A stretch of 64,000 nt of DNA from Artemia franciscana (GCF_032884065.1 NW_027062649.1:2835355-2899354); one strand, 5' to 3'. Counted from the first letter of the stretch, positions 13,745-24,815 are shown. Made by a program: numbers and translations. Notes: a model not told the origin generated them from the sequence alone.

Positions 13745-15030
13745 ATAGAGCAAAGTTTTAACTTAAAACTAATAAAATCTTCGTCCCCGTTCCCATTTTT
13801 TAGGAGTTTTGGTTGCTATTGGGCTTAATTGCTTCTTACTTACAGTCTGATACCATGAGCTGGTAGTTTGAAACTTGACACTACGAATTATCATAATTTT
13901 GACTTGGCTTACTTGACTTATGTCTCCTGCTGGGCGTTGCTCAGTGTAGAGAGAAACGTCTGCCTCCTCCATCCACTTTGGTCTATGGTGAGTATTTGTG
14001 TTTTGCCTGGTATGATGTTTGCCATCGTCAGGAACTTGGACAAGCTGTCGGACCAACGTTTTTTCGATCAGCCGCGAGGTTAGTTCCAACCGGCTTTGAA
14101 AGGGTCGAAGTCGTAAAACGTCTTTGCAGGTAGATGTGGTGGCATTTGAAGTAGGTGCCCAAAACATAGCAAGGTTTGCTTGGCTGCTTCAGTCAAAAAC
14201 CGAGACTGCATTGTGAGCTGCAGAAGTTTCTCATTGCTGACGAAGTCGGACCATCGCAGGCCTTTGATCCTCCTCAGGCACTTCGACTTAAATACGTCGG
14301 TTTCCTTGGGGGTTGCAGTTGATTCTTGCCATGTGTCAGCTCTGAAAACCGTCACAGAGCCGACTAAGGCGTTGAAATTCTGCAATTTCGTTGTGCAACT
14401 GATGTTCAGTTTTTACCAGAGGTTACGTTTCAGTCTGCCCATGGGAGAAGACGCTTTAGATAATCTTGCTTGGGGAGAAGTGATCCATCTGAAGAAATTA
14501 TGGAGCCCAAGTAGGTTAACTCTTGAACAACTTTGATGCCGATGGTGCTGTCCAAGATAATTGGAGAGCTAACAGTAAGAAAAAACGAGTCTATGGCCAT
14601 AAATTTAGTTTTGTTCCAGTTTAAATGCAGTCCTACTTTGGCAGCATATTCTCGTAGAAGTTGGAGCGCAACCAACAGCTGCTCCATGGAGTCCACTAGA
14701 ATGGCCAAGTCGTCAGCAAAGTCAGCATCTGTGATTGCACGATCTCCGAATTTGAGCCCAAAGCTGAGACAAAAAGTTGTTTTTGTCATAATGTAATCTA
14801 CGATGACGTTGAAGAGCTCTGGGGCCATTGCACATCCTTGGTGCACATCCCGGGCTGCGCCGGGCAGACAGACAGCCGTTTACTTGCTCACAGCTCTCCG
14901 TCCCATGGTGCAGCACTTTGAAAAGTCTGCGATATTTCTTGTGTAGGCCGGTCAGCTTTAAAGTCCGCCAAAGAGCTTCTTGATCGAATGAGTCAAATGC
15001 AGTATGGACGTCAACGAAATTTTACACATT
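13745..15030 (-). pseudogene. 5'-truncated LINE, RT and C-terminal region
   Basis: Minus-strand remains of a non-LTR retrotransposon. From about 15027 the protein starts within the RT fingers/palm (VDVHTAFDSFDQEALW, then LFKVLHHGTESCEQVNG). After a frame change near 14868 it continues as HQGCAMAPELFN, the catalytic DADFADDLAIL (FADD in place of YADD), LNWNKTKFMA and TYLGSIIS. A further shift leads to the C-terminal CLRRIKGLRWSDFVSNE ... GHLLQMP segment (14385-14080), typical of the region after RT in I/Nimb-like LINEs. At least three frame breaks are present. 5' truncation at about 15030 fits normal target-primed integration; the 3' end is near 13745. Clade placement is tentative. Confidence 0.85.
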
Positions 15031-15586
15031 TTTCTGCTTCCAGTTAGACACTAGTCAAATTTACGACGGCCTACGTGGAGAAAAGGTAATTTTCGTTCTT
15101 TCGTTGGGTTCTTTTTTTCTTTTAACCTACACTTATGTTTGCTATATAGTTGCTTGATATGCCAATTGTAGTTTTTCCTTGTTTTCCCGTAATAGCACTA
15201 TAATAAGGGTATAATGGATTTCGCTATTTCTGGGCTAGTGATTACACCAATCGGGGCTACGCATTCTGCGAGAAATTTTTATTATACATATATTGATCTT
15301 TTGATTCAAAAAATATGAATATGTTGTGTCTGGATACAGTACTTTGAGGTGGGACAAGGTGCAGTGCTTATTTATAAAGACAGCACCAAATTCGCCTAAT
15401 CTTATTTGCAAGGTAGGTTAGCCTAAACACTGGGGAATTAAGCTAAAGCTGGGTCACTCCTGCTATAATTAACTTTGAAGTTTAATTTGTTTATTACTTT
15501 ATTAGCTGCACATATCACCCTAACACAAAGCTATGATTCTAGACAAGCTAGCTTTCTTTTTGTATTTGTTTAGAGAACTCCATATC
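15031..15586. other. no gene recognised
   Basis: AT-rich, no significant ORF, no repeat matched within the window. Confidence 0.5.
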
Positions 15587-16990
15587 AATGTTGTTTTTTT
15601 TTCAAAATTTAGGAAATGTATTTGCATATCTTTAAAACCTTATAAAATCAACTTGAGCAAGGTTATGAAGCTGAAAATAATTTTGTAGTCCTTCAATTAA
15701 GCAGAAGATCTATTCTGCAAGGTTTCACTTTTATAACACACATATTTTTAAAGGTCATCAAAGGTCAGGACCCTCTTGAGGGAGAAGGAGTAGAGGTAGT
15801 TGCTTCAAAATATCTTCCCAGGACATACTTTAGTCTCTAGATTCATTTTCTGAAAGTTTCATTTTCCTAACCTAAACCCTTTCTGTGATAGCGAGAAGTC
15901 AATTAACTAGAATTTTACCAAAATATGTTAGGAAAACAATTCTTGCTTTACAATATTCAATGTAATCATAGTTAAAACTTATGTAGCTTATAATACTTTA
16001 CCCTCAACTCCCCTTAATGTACAAATATATAGCCTAAATTATATATTTTCAATGTATTCTGCCATCTGTAACTTGTATTCCAGTTTTGTCTTACCACAGT
16101 TGATCCAATGTACAGGTACAAGGGTTAAAACAACTAAGAAGCATTAGGAAAATATATAGGAAATTGGGGCTTGGCCCTATGTAATACTACATCAAGGGGG
16201 AGGGGCTAAAGTATAGTAGGGCTGCATACAAAATGTGCTAACTATGATTACATTGCATATTATGAAGTTAAAATTGTTTCCTTACAATAAAAATGTACAA
16301 TGTGAGCTATATATTTGCACATTAGGGGCTGGGAGTGAAGTTTAACATGGCTATATGCAAAATATGTTAACTATGATTGTCTGGCAGATTATAAAATAAT
16401 AATTGTTTTCTGAACATTTTTCTTTATCTCCAGTCAGTTCTTTTGGCAAATACCCTACTTTTATTATCTTTGAGAGGGACTAGTTTAAGAAAATGAAATC
16501 TTTGATATTTTAATGAATTCAGGGCCAAAAACGTGACCTGGGAAGGTGTTGCCAAGCTATTATGTTTACACTGTTCTGATTTCTAAGTCTTTGAAATTTG
16601 CCTTCTTGACAGTTCTCTACCTATTGGAATTTTGACAAAATAACATTTTACCTGAACTTTCAGTTTTCACTCTCTTTCTCTAGATTTAGTTTGAAAATAT
16701 AATTTTTTATATATGAGTAGAATTTTAAGCTATATAATAAATGGGGATTGAGAAAAGCTGTAAAGCTGAAACTACTTTTCTTGTACTTCATTAAAGTTCA
16801 AGATCTATTTTGCAAGGATTCACTTTTATAATAAATATTTTTAAATGCCAGTGACCTCTAGGGGAAGTGGAGGTAATTACTTCAAAATAACTTCCCATCA
16901 CATACTTGCTCCATCCCTGAAAGTTTCATTTTACTAACCTAACGCCTCTCCAAGATAGCAAAAATTAGCCTATCTAGGATTTTATGAAGT
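15587..16990. repeat. R3 repeat, two direct partial copies plus inverted segment
   Basis: 15610-15915 and 16730-16990 are diverged direct repeats (shared 'gatctattctgcaagg', 'cacttttataa' and 'gaaagtttcattt' blocks). 15920-16060 and about 16190-16320 are inverted relative to each other ('tgtacaaatatatagcc' against its complement). 16430-16765 and 15587-15640 are repeated at 63640-64000. No coding capacity; class unknown. Confidence 0.6.
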
Positions 16991-18970
16991 TCTAGTGCCC
17001 TTTTAAAGAATCAAAAGTGATCAGAGAGTAATTAGCCCTCCTCCCCATGCCCTTGTTCCCCTAAATGTATCCCATCGAAATTATTAGATAGCTGCTTCAT
17101 TGTAAATAATCTAAAGATCTTAACCAGTGCCTCCAGATTAGACCAAATGCCCCACAGCCCCTGTGGCAAGGCCTATAGCCCAATTTATACAAATTGTCCA
17201 ATTGTATAAATTACAGGTTTTTATGGAAGAGGTGCTTATATAAACTTAAATCAAAAATTTTAGTGCTCCTGTTTAGAATTGACCAGCTACCAAACCCCTG
17301 CTGGTGGTAGAACAATTGTTTCTCCTTGAAGTAATTATTATATTTAGAAAGGTCATAGAAATCCATCAAGCAATGTGTTTACTTTCTTCCAATTTAAATG
17401 ATATGAAAGACTGAGAATTTACTGCCAACATAGGTTAAATCAAATTATATTATCACAGTGAATTTTCCATAGCCCTTCTTCCTGTCACTTGTTTACCATT
17501 TGCTTTTAAATTAATAAGAAGATGCAAATTGTAATGTCAACAGTCTATCAAGTGGGACTATGTATAGATATAGAAAATTCTAAGTTTTTGTATTCAAATG
17601 CTGGTTGGTCAATTATAGTCTCAAAAAGACTGACCATGGGTGCTAAAATGCGATTTTTTGCTTGATTACATTAGGAGAACTTGAAGTCATAGATCACAAT
17701 AAACAGAGGCTAAAATTGTAATTAGGCAGTTTCAAAATAAACAATAATATACAGCTTTCAAGTTTCTTTTTTTAACCTTTAGTTTTTTTACAACTTCCAT
17801 TGAATAATATCTCTGCTTTGCAAGTTATAAATCTTAGGCTATTAATGTAACAGAAAGTCTAAGAGCAAAACAATATAAATAAATGTGTCACATTTAGGGT
17901 TTGATTTCCATTGAAGTTAGTATTTCAGCCTTCATAAGTCTATAATTGGTATGGCACTATTGTAGTGTGCTATTGTTGCCTCTTTTCTTTCTGTTTATGC
18001 TTAAAAACATTTTAAATTATTTCATAACAAAGAAAAAGAAAAGCAGCTGTTATGCATATATTTAGCAGATTTTAAATCTTAAATCCAATAATGTTCTCTG
18101 GTGAAAATTTATAATGATTTTCTCTGAAAAAAGCAATTTAGCTGTAGTTATGGCAAGGTTTAGCACTAAAATATTGACCCATTGCCAAAATATGGCTATG
18201 TATTTTAAACACATCATTCCCTGTTGAAAAAATAATAGTATTATCTTTTCTGGGACATTTTCTGTATCCACATATGCTCAAAATGTATTATCTTTATACA
18301 CATCAATGATTATAAATAGGATCATGTCTTGATTTGTTGAGATTCTAAAAATCTAGTTGACAATTTTGGACTTTAAATTACTACACCCCTGATTAGGTTT
18401 TAGTTTAAGACTGACAAATTTTTGCTTATAGATTTCATAGAATATGTCTGCATTAAAACTTCTGAGGAAGCATAATCCTTTAGTAGTTCTGTGTATCAGC
18501 TACCTATTGAGACAAGGCTCTTCTTCTCTTCTTTGCTTCTTAGCTTTTTCACTCAAATACAATGACAAATTTTCTTAATTATTGTCTAGGATTGTCACTA
18601 CAATTGCTAAAATGTAATTTTATTTTATATTTTTTTTGAAACATTGTGAGTAAACAATACTTTATAAACAAGCAAACTCTCACAACATTATTTACTGAAC
18701 CATCAATTAGTATACATTGTATACAAAAAAACAACATAAGTACAAACATAAATACAATATAAAACATACAGTATTGAACCCAACTGGCCTGTCAAATAAA
18801 AATGAGTTCAATGAACAAAATGTATAAAAATGACAACACAAGTGCATTATACAAGCTTTCAGCAATGAACCAAACTGGCCTGTCAATTAAAAATGAAACA
18901 AACAAATTAACACATTAACAATACTCATGATACATTACAATCTCATTTATTTATGATTTCAACAAAACAG
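16991..18970. other. no gene recognised; small R1 fragment at 16985-17110
   Basis: 'agttctagtgccctttta' and following bases at 16985-17110 match R1 (11795-11910). A 31-bp near-duplicate 'tgaacccaactggcctgtca' occurs at about 18774 and 18865. Otherwise AT-rich sequence without supported genes. Confidence 0.5.
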
Positions 18971-19049
18971 TGTAAATTTTATGTCCTTTTATTGGTAAGT
19001 ACTAGAAACCCAGGTCACCTAGAATAGAAGGATGAGTTAGAATGTTACA
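18971..19049 (-). repeat. 3' LTR (79 bp)
   Basis: Matches 23266-23344 except one T/A difference at the sixth base. Flanked outside by ACAG and inside by the polypurine tract. Confidence 0.92.
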
Positions 19050-19215
19050 TCCTTCCTCCTTTCCAAACTAGATGACTGGTACAAAACTTTCATAAAATTA
19101 GACCTTTTACATTAAACTAACTAAACAAAGGTTCTTCCATATGACACTACACTTATAAGTTCAATAGTTATTCACGACTTAATTGTCACTTACTACAAAT
19201 AGTTTATGGAAATTC

Positions 19216-21867
19216 TCACATGTCAAGTCTCTGTATCAGCTTCACAAGCCGGCCACTACGGGTTATGTATGGGGAGTTTTGGGGTTCTTCTTGGGCTGGG
19301 CGACTGGTGCTTGATGCTGGAGGGAGTGTGCGGAGCGCTGAGCTACATTCGAAATTTATAGGTTGGGGAAGGGTCTCTATCGGTGTTACAGGTGGGACGG
19401 GGGCTATTGATGGTGGGCTTATAGGTGCTGGTGAAGTTTCGGCTTCAGGGCTGTCCTCTTCATGGTCTGCAAGGTCTGGTGATTGAGGTTGCTGGTTCAG
19501 TGTTTTTATGTGTCGCCTGTTGCGTCGGTAAGTTCCTCCATTGGTTGTTTCAATTATGTACGATCTTGGGTTTACATCTACTCTTTTAACGATTCCGGCT
19601 TGCCAAAGTTTCCCACGAATTTGAGCTCGGACCGGTTGACCGATTTGCAAAGGTTTTAGTTCCCTTGACTGTCTGTTATGATATTTTCTTTGGTGTGACT
19701 GTTGTTTTATCCGATTCTGTCGAAATCGTTTATGATGAATGGTTTTTGGTGTGAGAAGTTGTTTAGTGCAGGAAACGACTGACCTTTGGTTTCTGCTCAT
19801 CAACAGTTGTGCTGGGGATGCTAGACCATCAACCGGGGTGTTTCTGTATTCCAGCAACGCTAAGTTAAAGTCATGTCCTGCAATATCTGTTTTGATAAGC
19901 ATATCTTTGGCTGTTTGCACTGTTCTTTCTGCTAGTCCGTTTGACTGAGGGAAGTTCGGGGATGATGTGGTTTGAGAGATTTCCCAATTATCAATGAACT
20001 TCTGGAATAGCGTGGATGTGAACTGGGGGCCGTTGTCGGTTATGAGGGTACGAGGGATTCCGTAGCGTGCGAAATGCTTCTTAAGACAGGATATTATGTG
20101 GTGTGAATTTGCATTTTCCCCCAATATGTCGATTTCAAAAAAGCGACTGTAATAGTCAACAGTAATGATGTAGTATTTTCTGTTCTTGTAGAATAAATCG
20201 CACCCGACCTTCTCCCATGGTAGATGAGGTATGCTGTGTGGCATTAAGGGCTCTTTTTGGTTGGAATTTTGGCTAATGGAGCATGCATGGCAGTGTTTGA
20301 TGAATTCTTCAATATCTTTCGTCATTCCAGGCCAAAAAACGATTACGCGGGCTCGTTGCTTGGTTTTTTTGATGCCCAAATGTGACGAATGGATGCAGCT
20401 AAGAATGTCTTTCCGCGAATTTCTTGGAATGACCAAGCGATCTCCTTTCATTATGATCTCGTCTACCACTGTTAGTTCATGCCTGATGTTCCAGAAGGGG
20501 GTGAGCGTTGGAGGGAGGTTTCTGCTGCAGGATGGCCAACCTTTTTGGATTGCTTGTGCGAGCTCAGCTAACTGGGGGTCGGATTTTGTCTCCTGTTTCA
20601 GTCTCTCGAGTCTGGCGTTGCTGATTGGTAGAAGAGACATGACAGAGTGAATGTATGATTCTATTTCTTTTTCCATTTTCTTATCTTCTTCGGGAAGGTT
20701 TAGCCGCGACAGCGCATCAGCAACGGGAATTTCCTTGCCGGGGCGAAATGCTATTATGAGATCGTATGGTTGAATCCTTAAAAGCATCCTCTGCAGTCTT
20801 GGTGATGACTTTGATATTGGGCGATTTAGGACTACTTGCAGGGGTTTGTGGTCAGAGACGACCGTGAATTTTCGGCCGTAGAGATACTGGTGGAAATGTA
20901 TACAGCCGAAAAGGATAGCATAAAGTTCCTTCTCTATTTGCGAGTAGTTCTGCTCGGTGGAGTTTAGTGAGCGTGATGCAAAAGAGATTGGCTTTCCATT
21001 TTGACTGAGGGTGGCACCGAGGCCAAATTTTGAGGCGTCGACTTGTAGCTCAACATTGCCTGCAGTTGGATCAAAGAATGCTAATGAGCTGCAAATGGAT
21101 TCTTTGATATTAGTGAATGATTTATCATGCTGTTGTTTCCACTTAAATTGTTGCTGTTTTACTAGGTCACGGAGTGGCTGATTTATTGATGATAGATTGG
21201 GGATATACCTGGCAAGGTAATTCATCATTCCTAATATTGTCTGGAGTTCATCTTTTGTATTAGGGGTTCGCATTTCATGCAGCGCTTTAACTTTTTGTGG
21301 GTCTGGGTGGATTCCATTTTCAGATATCACATGTCCGAAATACGGTATGCTATTGCACTTGAATACGCATTCTTGGAGGTTTAGTTTGACTCCTTTTTCA
21401 CGGGCCCTTATGAGAGTACTGCAGACGTTCGCATCATGTTCCTCAATGGTTTTTCCTGAGATGATAATGTCGTCAACAATAACAGAGAAGCCTTGGATGC
21501 CTTCAAATGCTTCTTCCATGCGGCGTTGGAATTCGTCCTGAGCTGAAATCAGTCCAAACGGCATTCTTTTGAACTTATAACGGCCGTATGGTGTGTTGAA
21601 GGTTGTCAGCTGAGATGATTCTTCGTCTAGGACCAGGGACCAATAACCATGACGAGCGTCTAATTTTGTGAAGAACTTTGCCCCAGCGTGTCTAAGTATT
21701 GCTTCATCGAATGTTGGCATGGGATGATGTGGTCTTTTGATAGCCTTGTTCAGGTCATGTGGGTCAATGCAAACTCGGAGACTTTTGTCAGGCTTTTCAA
21801 TTACAACCACGGCATTTACCCAATATGTGGGCTGCAGTATCTTTTCGATTACTCCAAGCTCTTCCAT
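19216..21867 (-). CDS. Pol: reverse transcriptase, RNase H, integrase
   Basis: An 883-codon open stretch making the replication and integration enzymes of the LTR element. RT: catalytic Asp70 (KLDARHGYW) and VDD at 131-133, with MPFGL at 102-106. RNase H: DASKFGLGA from residue 278, Glu313 region, SDHKPL at 339, ADALSRL at 383. Integrase: HHCC zinc finger (His493/His497 region, Cys526/Cys529), then Asp557 (GCDLF), Asp611 (ITDNGPQF) and Glu647 (NGLAERTVQ), followed by a GPY/F-like module around 745-795 (QIRGKLW...RRNRRHI). The listed Met is only the first in this frame. Family sequence continues upstream in the same frame to about 22005 (GVGQLAGEC, ARRIPI), where the frame breaks against the protease region. 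All visible catalytic residues are present. There is no chromodomain. Confidence 0.93.
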   Translation of the reverse strand: MEELGVIEKILQPTYWVNAVVVIEKPDKSLRVCIDPHDLNKAIKRPHHPMPTFDEAILRHAGAKFFTKLDARHGYWSLVLDEESSQLTTFNTPYGRYKFKRMPFGLISAQDEFQRRMEEAFEGIQGFSVIVDDIIISGKTIEEHDANVCSTLIRAREKGVKLNLQECVFKCNSIPYFGHVISENGIHPDPQKVKALHEMRTPNTKDELQTILGMMNYLARYIPNLSSINQPLRDLVKQQQFKWKQQHDKSFTNIKESICSSLAFFDPTAGNVELQVDASKFGLGATLSQNGKPISFASRSLNSTEQNYSQIEKELYAILFGCIHFHQYLYGRKFTVVSDHKPLQVVLNRPISKSSPRLQRMLLRIQPYDLIIAFRPGKEIPVADALSRLNLPEEDKKMEKEIESYIHSVMSLLPISNARLERLKQETKSDPQLAELAQAIQKGWPSCSRNLPPTLTPFWNIRHELTVVDEIIMKGDRLVIPRNSRKDILSCIHSSHLGIKKTKQRARVIVFWPGMTKDIEEFIKHCHACSISQNSNQKEPLMPHSIPHLPWEKVGCDLFYKNRKYYIITVDYYSRFFEIDILGENANSHHIISCLKKHFARYGIPRTLITDNGPQFTSTLFQKFIDNWEISQTTSSPNFPQSNGLAERTVQTAKDMLIKTDIAGHDFNLALLEYRNTPVDGLASPAQLLMSRNQRSVVSCTKQLLTPKTIHHKRFRQNRIKQQSHQRKYHNRQSRELKPLQIGQPVRAQIRGKLWQAGIVKRVDVNPRSYIIETTNGGTYRRNRRHIKTLNQQPQSPDLADHEEDSPEAETSPAPISPPSIAPVPPVTPIETLPQPINFECSSALRTLPPASSTSRPAQEEPQNSPYITRSGRLVKLIQRLDM

Positions 21868-22004
21868 CCTATTGATTTCCTTTTTGAATTTCTCTTGGAG
21901 GGAAATGGGGATGCGTCTAGCTGGTACAGCTTTGGGTTCAGCTCCTTCTTCAAGTGTGATGCGGCATTCTCCTGCGAGTTGTCCGACACCGTGGAATATG
22001 TCTT

Positions 22005-22610
22005 GAATTCTTCTGTGAACGGGTCTGGTTTCAGGACTTTTGAATTTTCTACTGTCAGGATCAGCCTAAAGAGTTTAAGCTTGCGACTGGATTCAAAGCC
22101 AACGATTGGTATGGGGGCATCTCTTACTATGAAGAAGGGCTGTATTTCGCTGCATCCGTTAGTGTATGCGCATTTAAGGTTACATAAACCAAGCGTGGGG
22201 ATTTTCTGACCTCCAAAACTGGTAAGTATTCGTAAGGTCTTGTTAATTCTTGGTCTTGGTCTGAGAGTATTGAAAAATCATTCAGATATGATATTAGCTT
22301 GAGCAACAGTATCTATTTTGAAGATGATATTGATTTGTTTGTTGATCAAGAGCTTTACATATGGCTGACCATCACTTTTATCCTTGTTTATAATATCAAT
22401 AAATAGCTCATCATTACTGTCATTCCTGTGATTGTGATTTTGCTGTTGTTGGTTTATAAAGTTTACTGATTTTTTAGTGCTTTTGCAAACCTTTGCAAAA
22501 TGATTTGGCTTGTCACAGTTGCTGCATATTTTTCCTTTAGCTGGGCATTTGTGGGAGGCTAAATAATCTCCACCACAGTAATAACATTGTCTACTTGATG
22601 TGGAATAGTT
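22005..22610 (-). pseudogene. nucleocapsid zinc knuckles and protease remnant
   Basis: This segment is in a third frame, between gag and pol. The minus strand of about 22590-22490 encodes two zinc knuckles (CYYCGGDYLASHKC and CSNCDKPNHFAKVC). Farther on, the aspartic-protease active site reads FKIDTVAQANI, where DTGA would be expected; the Gly to Val change and a TGA stop at 22280-22278 disable it. The frame then meets the RT frame near 22003 with a one-base offset ('ttcaagac'). The protease is therefore dead in this copy, and mobility would need proteins from another copy. Confidence 0.8.
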
Positions 22611-23239
22611 TATTTTCTTTGATTTTTTTTAACAAAGTCGATCTCATGTTTCATGTATGTTTCTTGATATGGTTGGCTTCCACTTGGATCGGATTGTGAC
22701 ATTGTTTTGAGCTGCACCTGGGTTTCTACATGTGTTCGAGCAATGGTAACTGCTTGTGACAAGGTAAGGTTGGACCCTACTTGGAGGAGCTTCTCTCTAA
22801 CCTTTGCTGATGAAATTCCACATACGAATCTGTCTCTAATCATTTCCTCCGTAATAGCTGTCGTCGTATATGCACATTCACGAGCCAGAATCTTCAAATT
22901 GGTTATGTATTGCTCAACTGATTCGTTATCTCGCTGGTCACGTTTATGAAAAAGGTACCTTGAGAAGACAGTGTTGCTTTTTGGGTTGAAGTATTCAGTG
23001 AATTTGTTTATATAAGATTGAATTTTATCTTTCTCTTCTGTTGTGAATGTAAAAGTACTGAAGATGTCTCTTCCTTTATCTCCAAGCCAAATTAGTAAGA
23101 AGGCACACTGGACTTTTTCAGTTTTTTCACTCAGGGGGCCTTCAAACATCAGAGTTGCATGGTTTTTGAATCTTGTCCATGCTTCTTTAAGATTGTCACT
23201 TGTCCAGTCCATCGTTGGGTAAGGAACACTGATTTCCAT
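22610..23239 (-). CDS. Gag (capsid) polyprotein
   Basis: 209 codons from the first ATG after the primer-binding site (MEISVPYPTMDW). It holds a retrotransposon Gag/capsid-type region at about residues 20-170 (WTRFKNHATLMFEG, FLLIWLGDKGRDIF, FTEYFNPKSN, YITNLKILARECAY, MIRDRFVCGI, REKLLQVGSNLTL), the helical pattern of Mag/gypsy Gag. The frame ends in TAA at 22612-22610, four codons after a run of eight A. The zinc knuckles lie beyond the stop in the -1 frame. Either one A was lost or the A8 run is a -1 slippage site. Function: particle assembly and RNA packaging. Confidence 0.88.
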   Translation of the reverse strand: MEISVPYPTMDWTSDNLKEAWTRFKNHATLMFEGPLSEKTEKVQCAFLLIWLGDKGRDIFSTFTFTTEEKDKIQSYINKFTEYFNPKSNTVFSRYLFHKRDQRDNESVEQYITNLKILARECAYTTTAITEEMIRDRFVCGISSAKVREKLLQVGSNLTLSQAVTIARTHVETQVQLKTMSQSDPSGSQPYQETYMKHEIDFVKKNQRK

Positions 23240-23251
23240 TCTTCTTTACGA

Positions 23252-23265
23252 GGCTTCTGACACCA
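23252..23265 (-). promoter_or_regulatory. primer-binding site
   Basis: TGGTGTCAGAAGCC on the minus strand, directly abutting the 5' LTR. The TGG start matches the complement of a tRNA CCA end. I do not assign the tRNA identity. Confidence 0.7.
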
Positions 23266-23344
23266 TGTAAAATTTATGTCCTTTTATTGGTAAGTACTAG
23301 AAACCCAGGTCACCTAGAATAGAAGGATGAGTTAGAATGTTACA
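23266..23344 (-). repeat. 5' LTR (79 bp)
   Basis: Second LTR, followed on the outside by the ACAG duplication. Its small size leaves little room for a promoter; transcription signals are not obvious by eye. Confidence 0.92.
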
Positions 23345-23348
23345 ACAG

Positions 23349-24184
23349 TACAAAGCTCTTTCTGTAATGCTCAGTTTCTGCATTAATGAGATTTAGAACT
23401 GGGATTTTTTGTGCTTTTGATCAAGGTAAACAGAGCTTTGAAGGGCAATAAGAGGCTGGGATTATACATTGAAAGTATGGGTTAAAATGCAGATTATTGC
23501 AAAAATTAGTACACTAAGTAGCACATCAGGCCTCCAAGCTAGGGAGGCAGAATTCCTTGAGGAGGAGAATATAAGGTACTTTGCCTTGACCATAAAAAAT
23601 TCTCAGGGCTCTCTTCTGGATAATTTCTGGCCTATGAGACTGATCCACCATAAGGCCAAAGTGCTAATTTGGTGAAGCTTTCTCAAGCAGTGGATGGATA
23701 AAAGATGTGTAAGCTAGAGGATATGTGGTTTTGGATATGAAAATTTAGCAAATAGCTTAAGGAGAGACAGAGATACATTAGCCTCTCTGGAGAATTGGCT
23801 GCATGAAGACTGGTTGGTCTTCATGTTACAATGAATAGTTAGCATCTTAACTCTAAGAGTCTTCTGTGGGACATACAAAAAGTAGATTGGTTAATGTTGA
23901 TTTAAGAATCCTTGCAAATTATAAAAGTACATTGTTAAATTATAAAAGCACATATTATTCATAAATTATGCAAATTCAAAAAGCACAATTTTCATAAATA
24001 CTTAATCTTATCAAGCTAAGTATATTTACAAACTAATATTGAATGTTATAGCTTTGAGAGGCCTATGCATGCATCAACTTGCCCTTTATTTTCTATTTGT
24101 TAAGTACTCTTCACAATTTTTACCTTTAATGCTGATAATGCCTGTGATTTGGAATATTTATTTATATGTTTTGTTCTGTTTCAG
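23349..24184. other. no gene recognised; probable 5' intron or flank of the BTB gene
   Basis: AT-rich sequence. It ends in a polypyrimidine stretch and 'ctgtttcag' (24176-24184), a good 3' splice site for the BTB exon, so at least the last part is probably an intron. Confidence 0.45.
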
Positions 24185-24815
24185 TGAATTGGTATTATTT
24201 GCGGATTTAGTCATTATTTCTGAAATGGAGGAAAAGGAATTTTGTTTGAAGTGGAACAATTACCTGGATGTATTTCATGGAACTTTTTTATCTCTAATGA
24301 ACAATGAGCACTTCACAGATATAACTCTATCATGTGAGAGTCAAAGTATCAATTGTCACAGACTTGTTCTCTCATCTTGTAGTTCCTACTTTGAAACACT
24401 GCTGCTTGGGATTTCACACTCACATCCTATTATTATTCTAAAGGATGTGAAATTTTGTGATCTGCTATCATTGGTGAGATTTATGTATACAGGTGAAGTG
24501 ACTGTTCCACAAACTCAAACTAGTTCATTAATAAAAGTGGCTGAAATGCTTAAAGTTAAAGGTCTTGCTGATCCTGATGAAACAGTTAACCAGACACAGA
24601 AACTTAGCTATCTGTCTCAAAATACTCAGATGACTCAACCTGCTACAAAGAGAAACAGAGTTTATACAGCTGCTGAAAACAGCTTCTTGGCTGAAGATTC
24701 TTCCAGTAATCTAGAACCTTGTGTAGCAGATACTTCAAATGATAAGTTGGTAAACTATTCTGCTGAAACTAGTTCCTCTGCTTATATAATAGATATTGCT
24801 CCAGGCAACTCACTT
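24185..24815 (+). CDS. BTB/POZ (tramtrack/lola-type) transcription factor, first coding exon
   Basis: Spliced exon: acceptor ctgtttcag|tgaatt at 24184/24185, ATG at 24225, donor cactt|gtaagt at 24815/24816, giving 197 codons ending in phase 0. Residues 4-115 form a BTB-TTK domain with all family landmarks: FCLKWNNY, FTDITLSCE, CHRLVLSSCSSYFETLL, HPIIILKDV, RFMYTGEV and AEMLKVKGL. In arthropods such proteins dimerise through BTB and act as nuclear regulators; DNA binding is usually supplied by downstream zinc-finger, HTH or pipsqueak exons. None of these is in this window. The remaining residues are Ser/Thr-rich linker with a short basic patch (TKRNR). In-frame sequence upstream of 24225 is intron/UTR, so I take ATG 24225 rather than the earlier ATG at 24039. 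Confidence 0.92.

Larger units (their letters stand above)
18971..23344 (-). mobile_element. Mag-like Ty3/gypsy LTR retrotransposon, complete
   Basis: A 4374-bp element on the minus strand, bounded by 79-bp LTRs (18971-19049 and 23266-23344) that differ at one position by eye and run TGTAA...TTACA. The target-site duplication is ACAG (18967-18970 and 23345-23348). Immediately inside the 5' LTR (minus strand) is a primer-binding-like TGGTGTCAGAAGCC; just before the 3' LTR is a polypurine tract GGAAAGGAGGAAGGA (19050-19064, complement). Gag, zinc knuckle, protease remnant, RT, RNase H and integrase follow in Ty3/gypsy order. LTRs this short are known for the Mag lineage (Bombyx mag has LTRs of about 77 bp), so Mag is the likely clade. 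Nearly identical LTRs suggest recent insertion, yet the protease region is broken. Confidence 0.92.

Noticed and set aside
24039-24224. 62-codon N-terminal extension of the BTB protein
   Set aside because: It reads through a clear polypyrimidine tract and acceptor (24184). The BTB domain begins right after the ATG at 24225, so the upstream part is intron or UTR.
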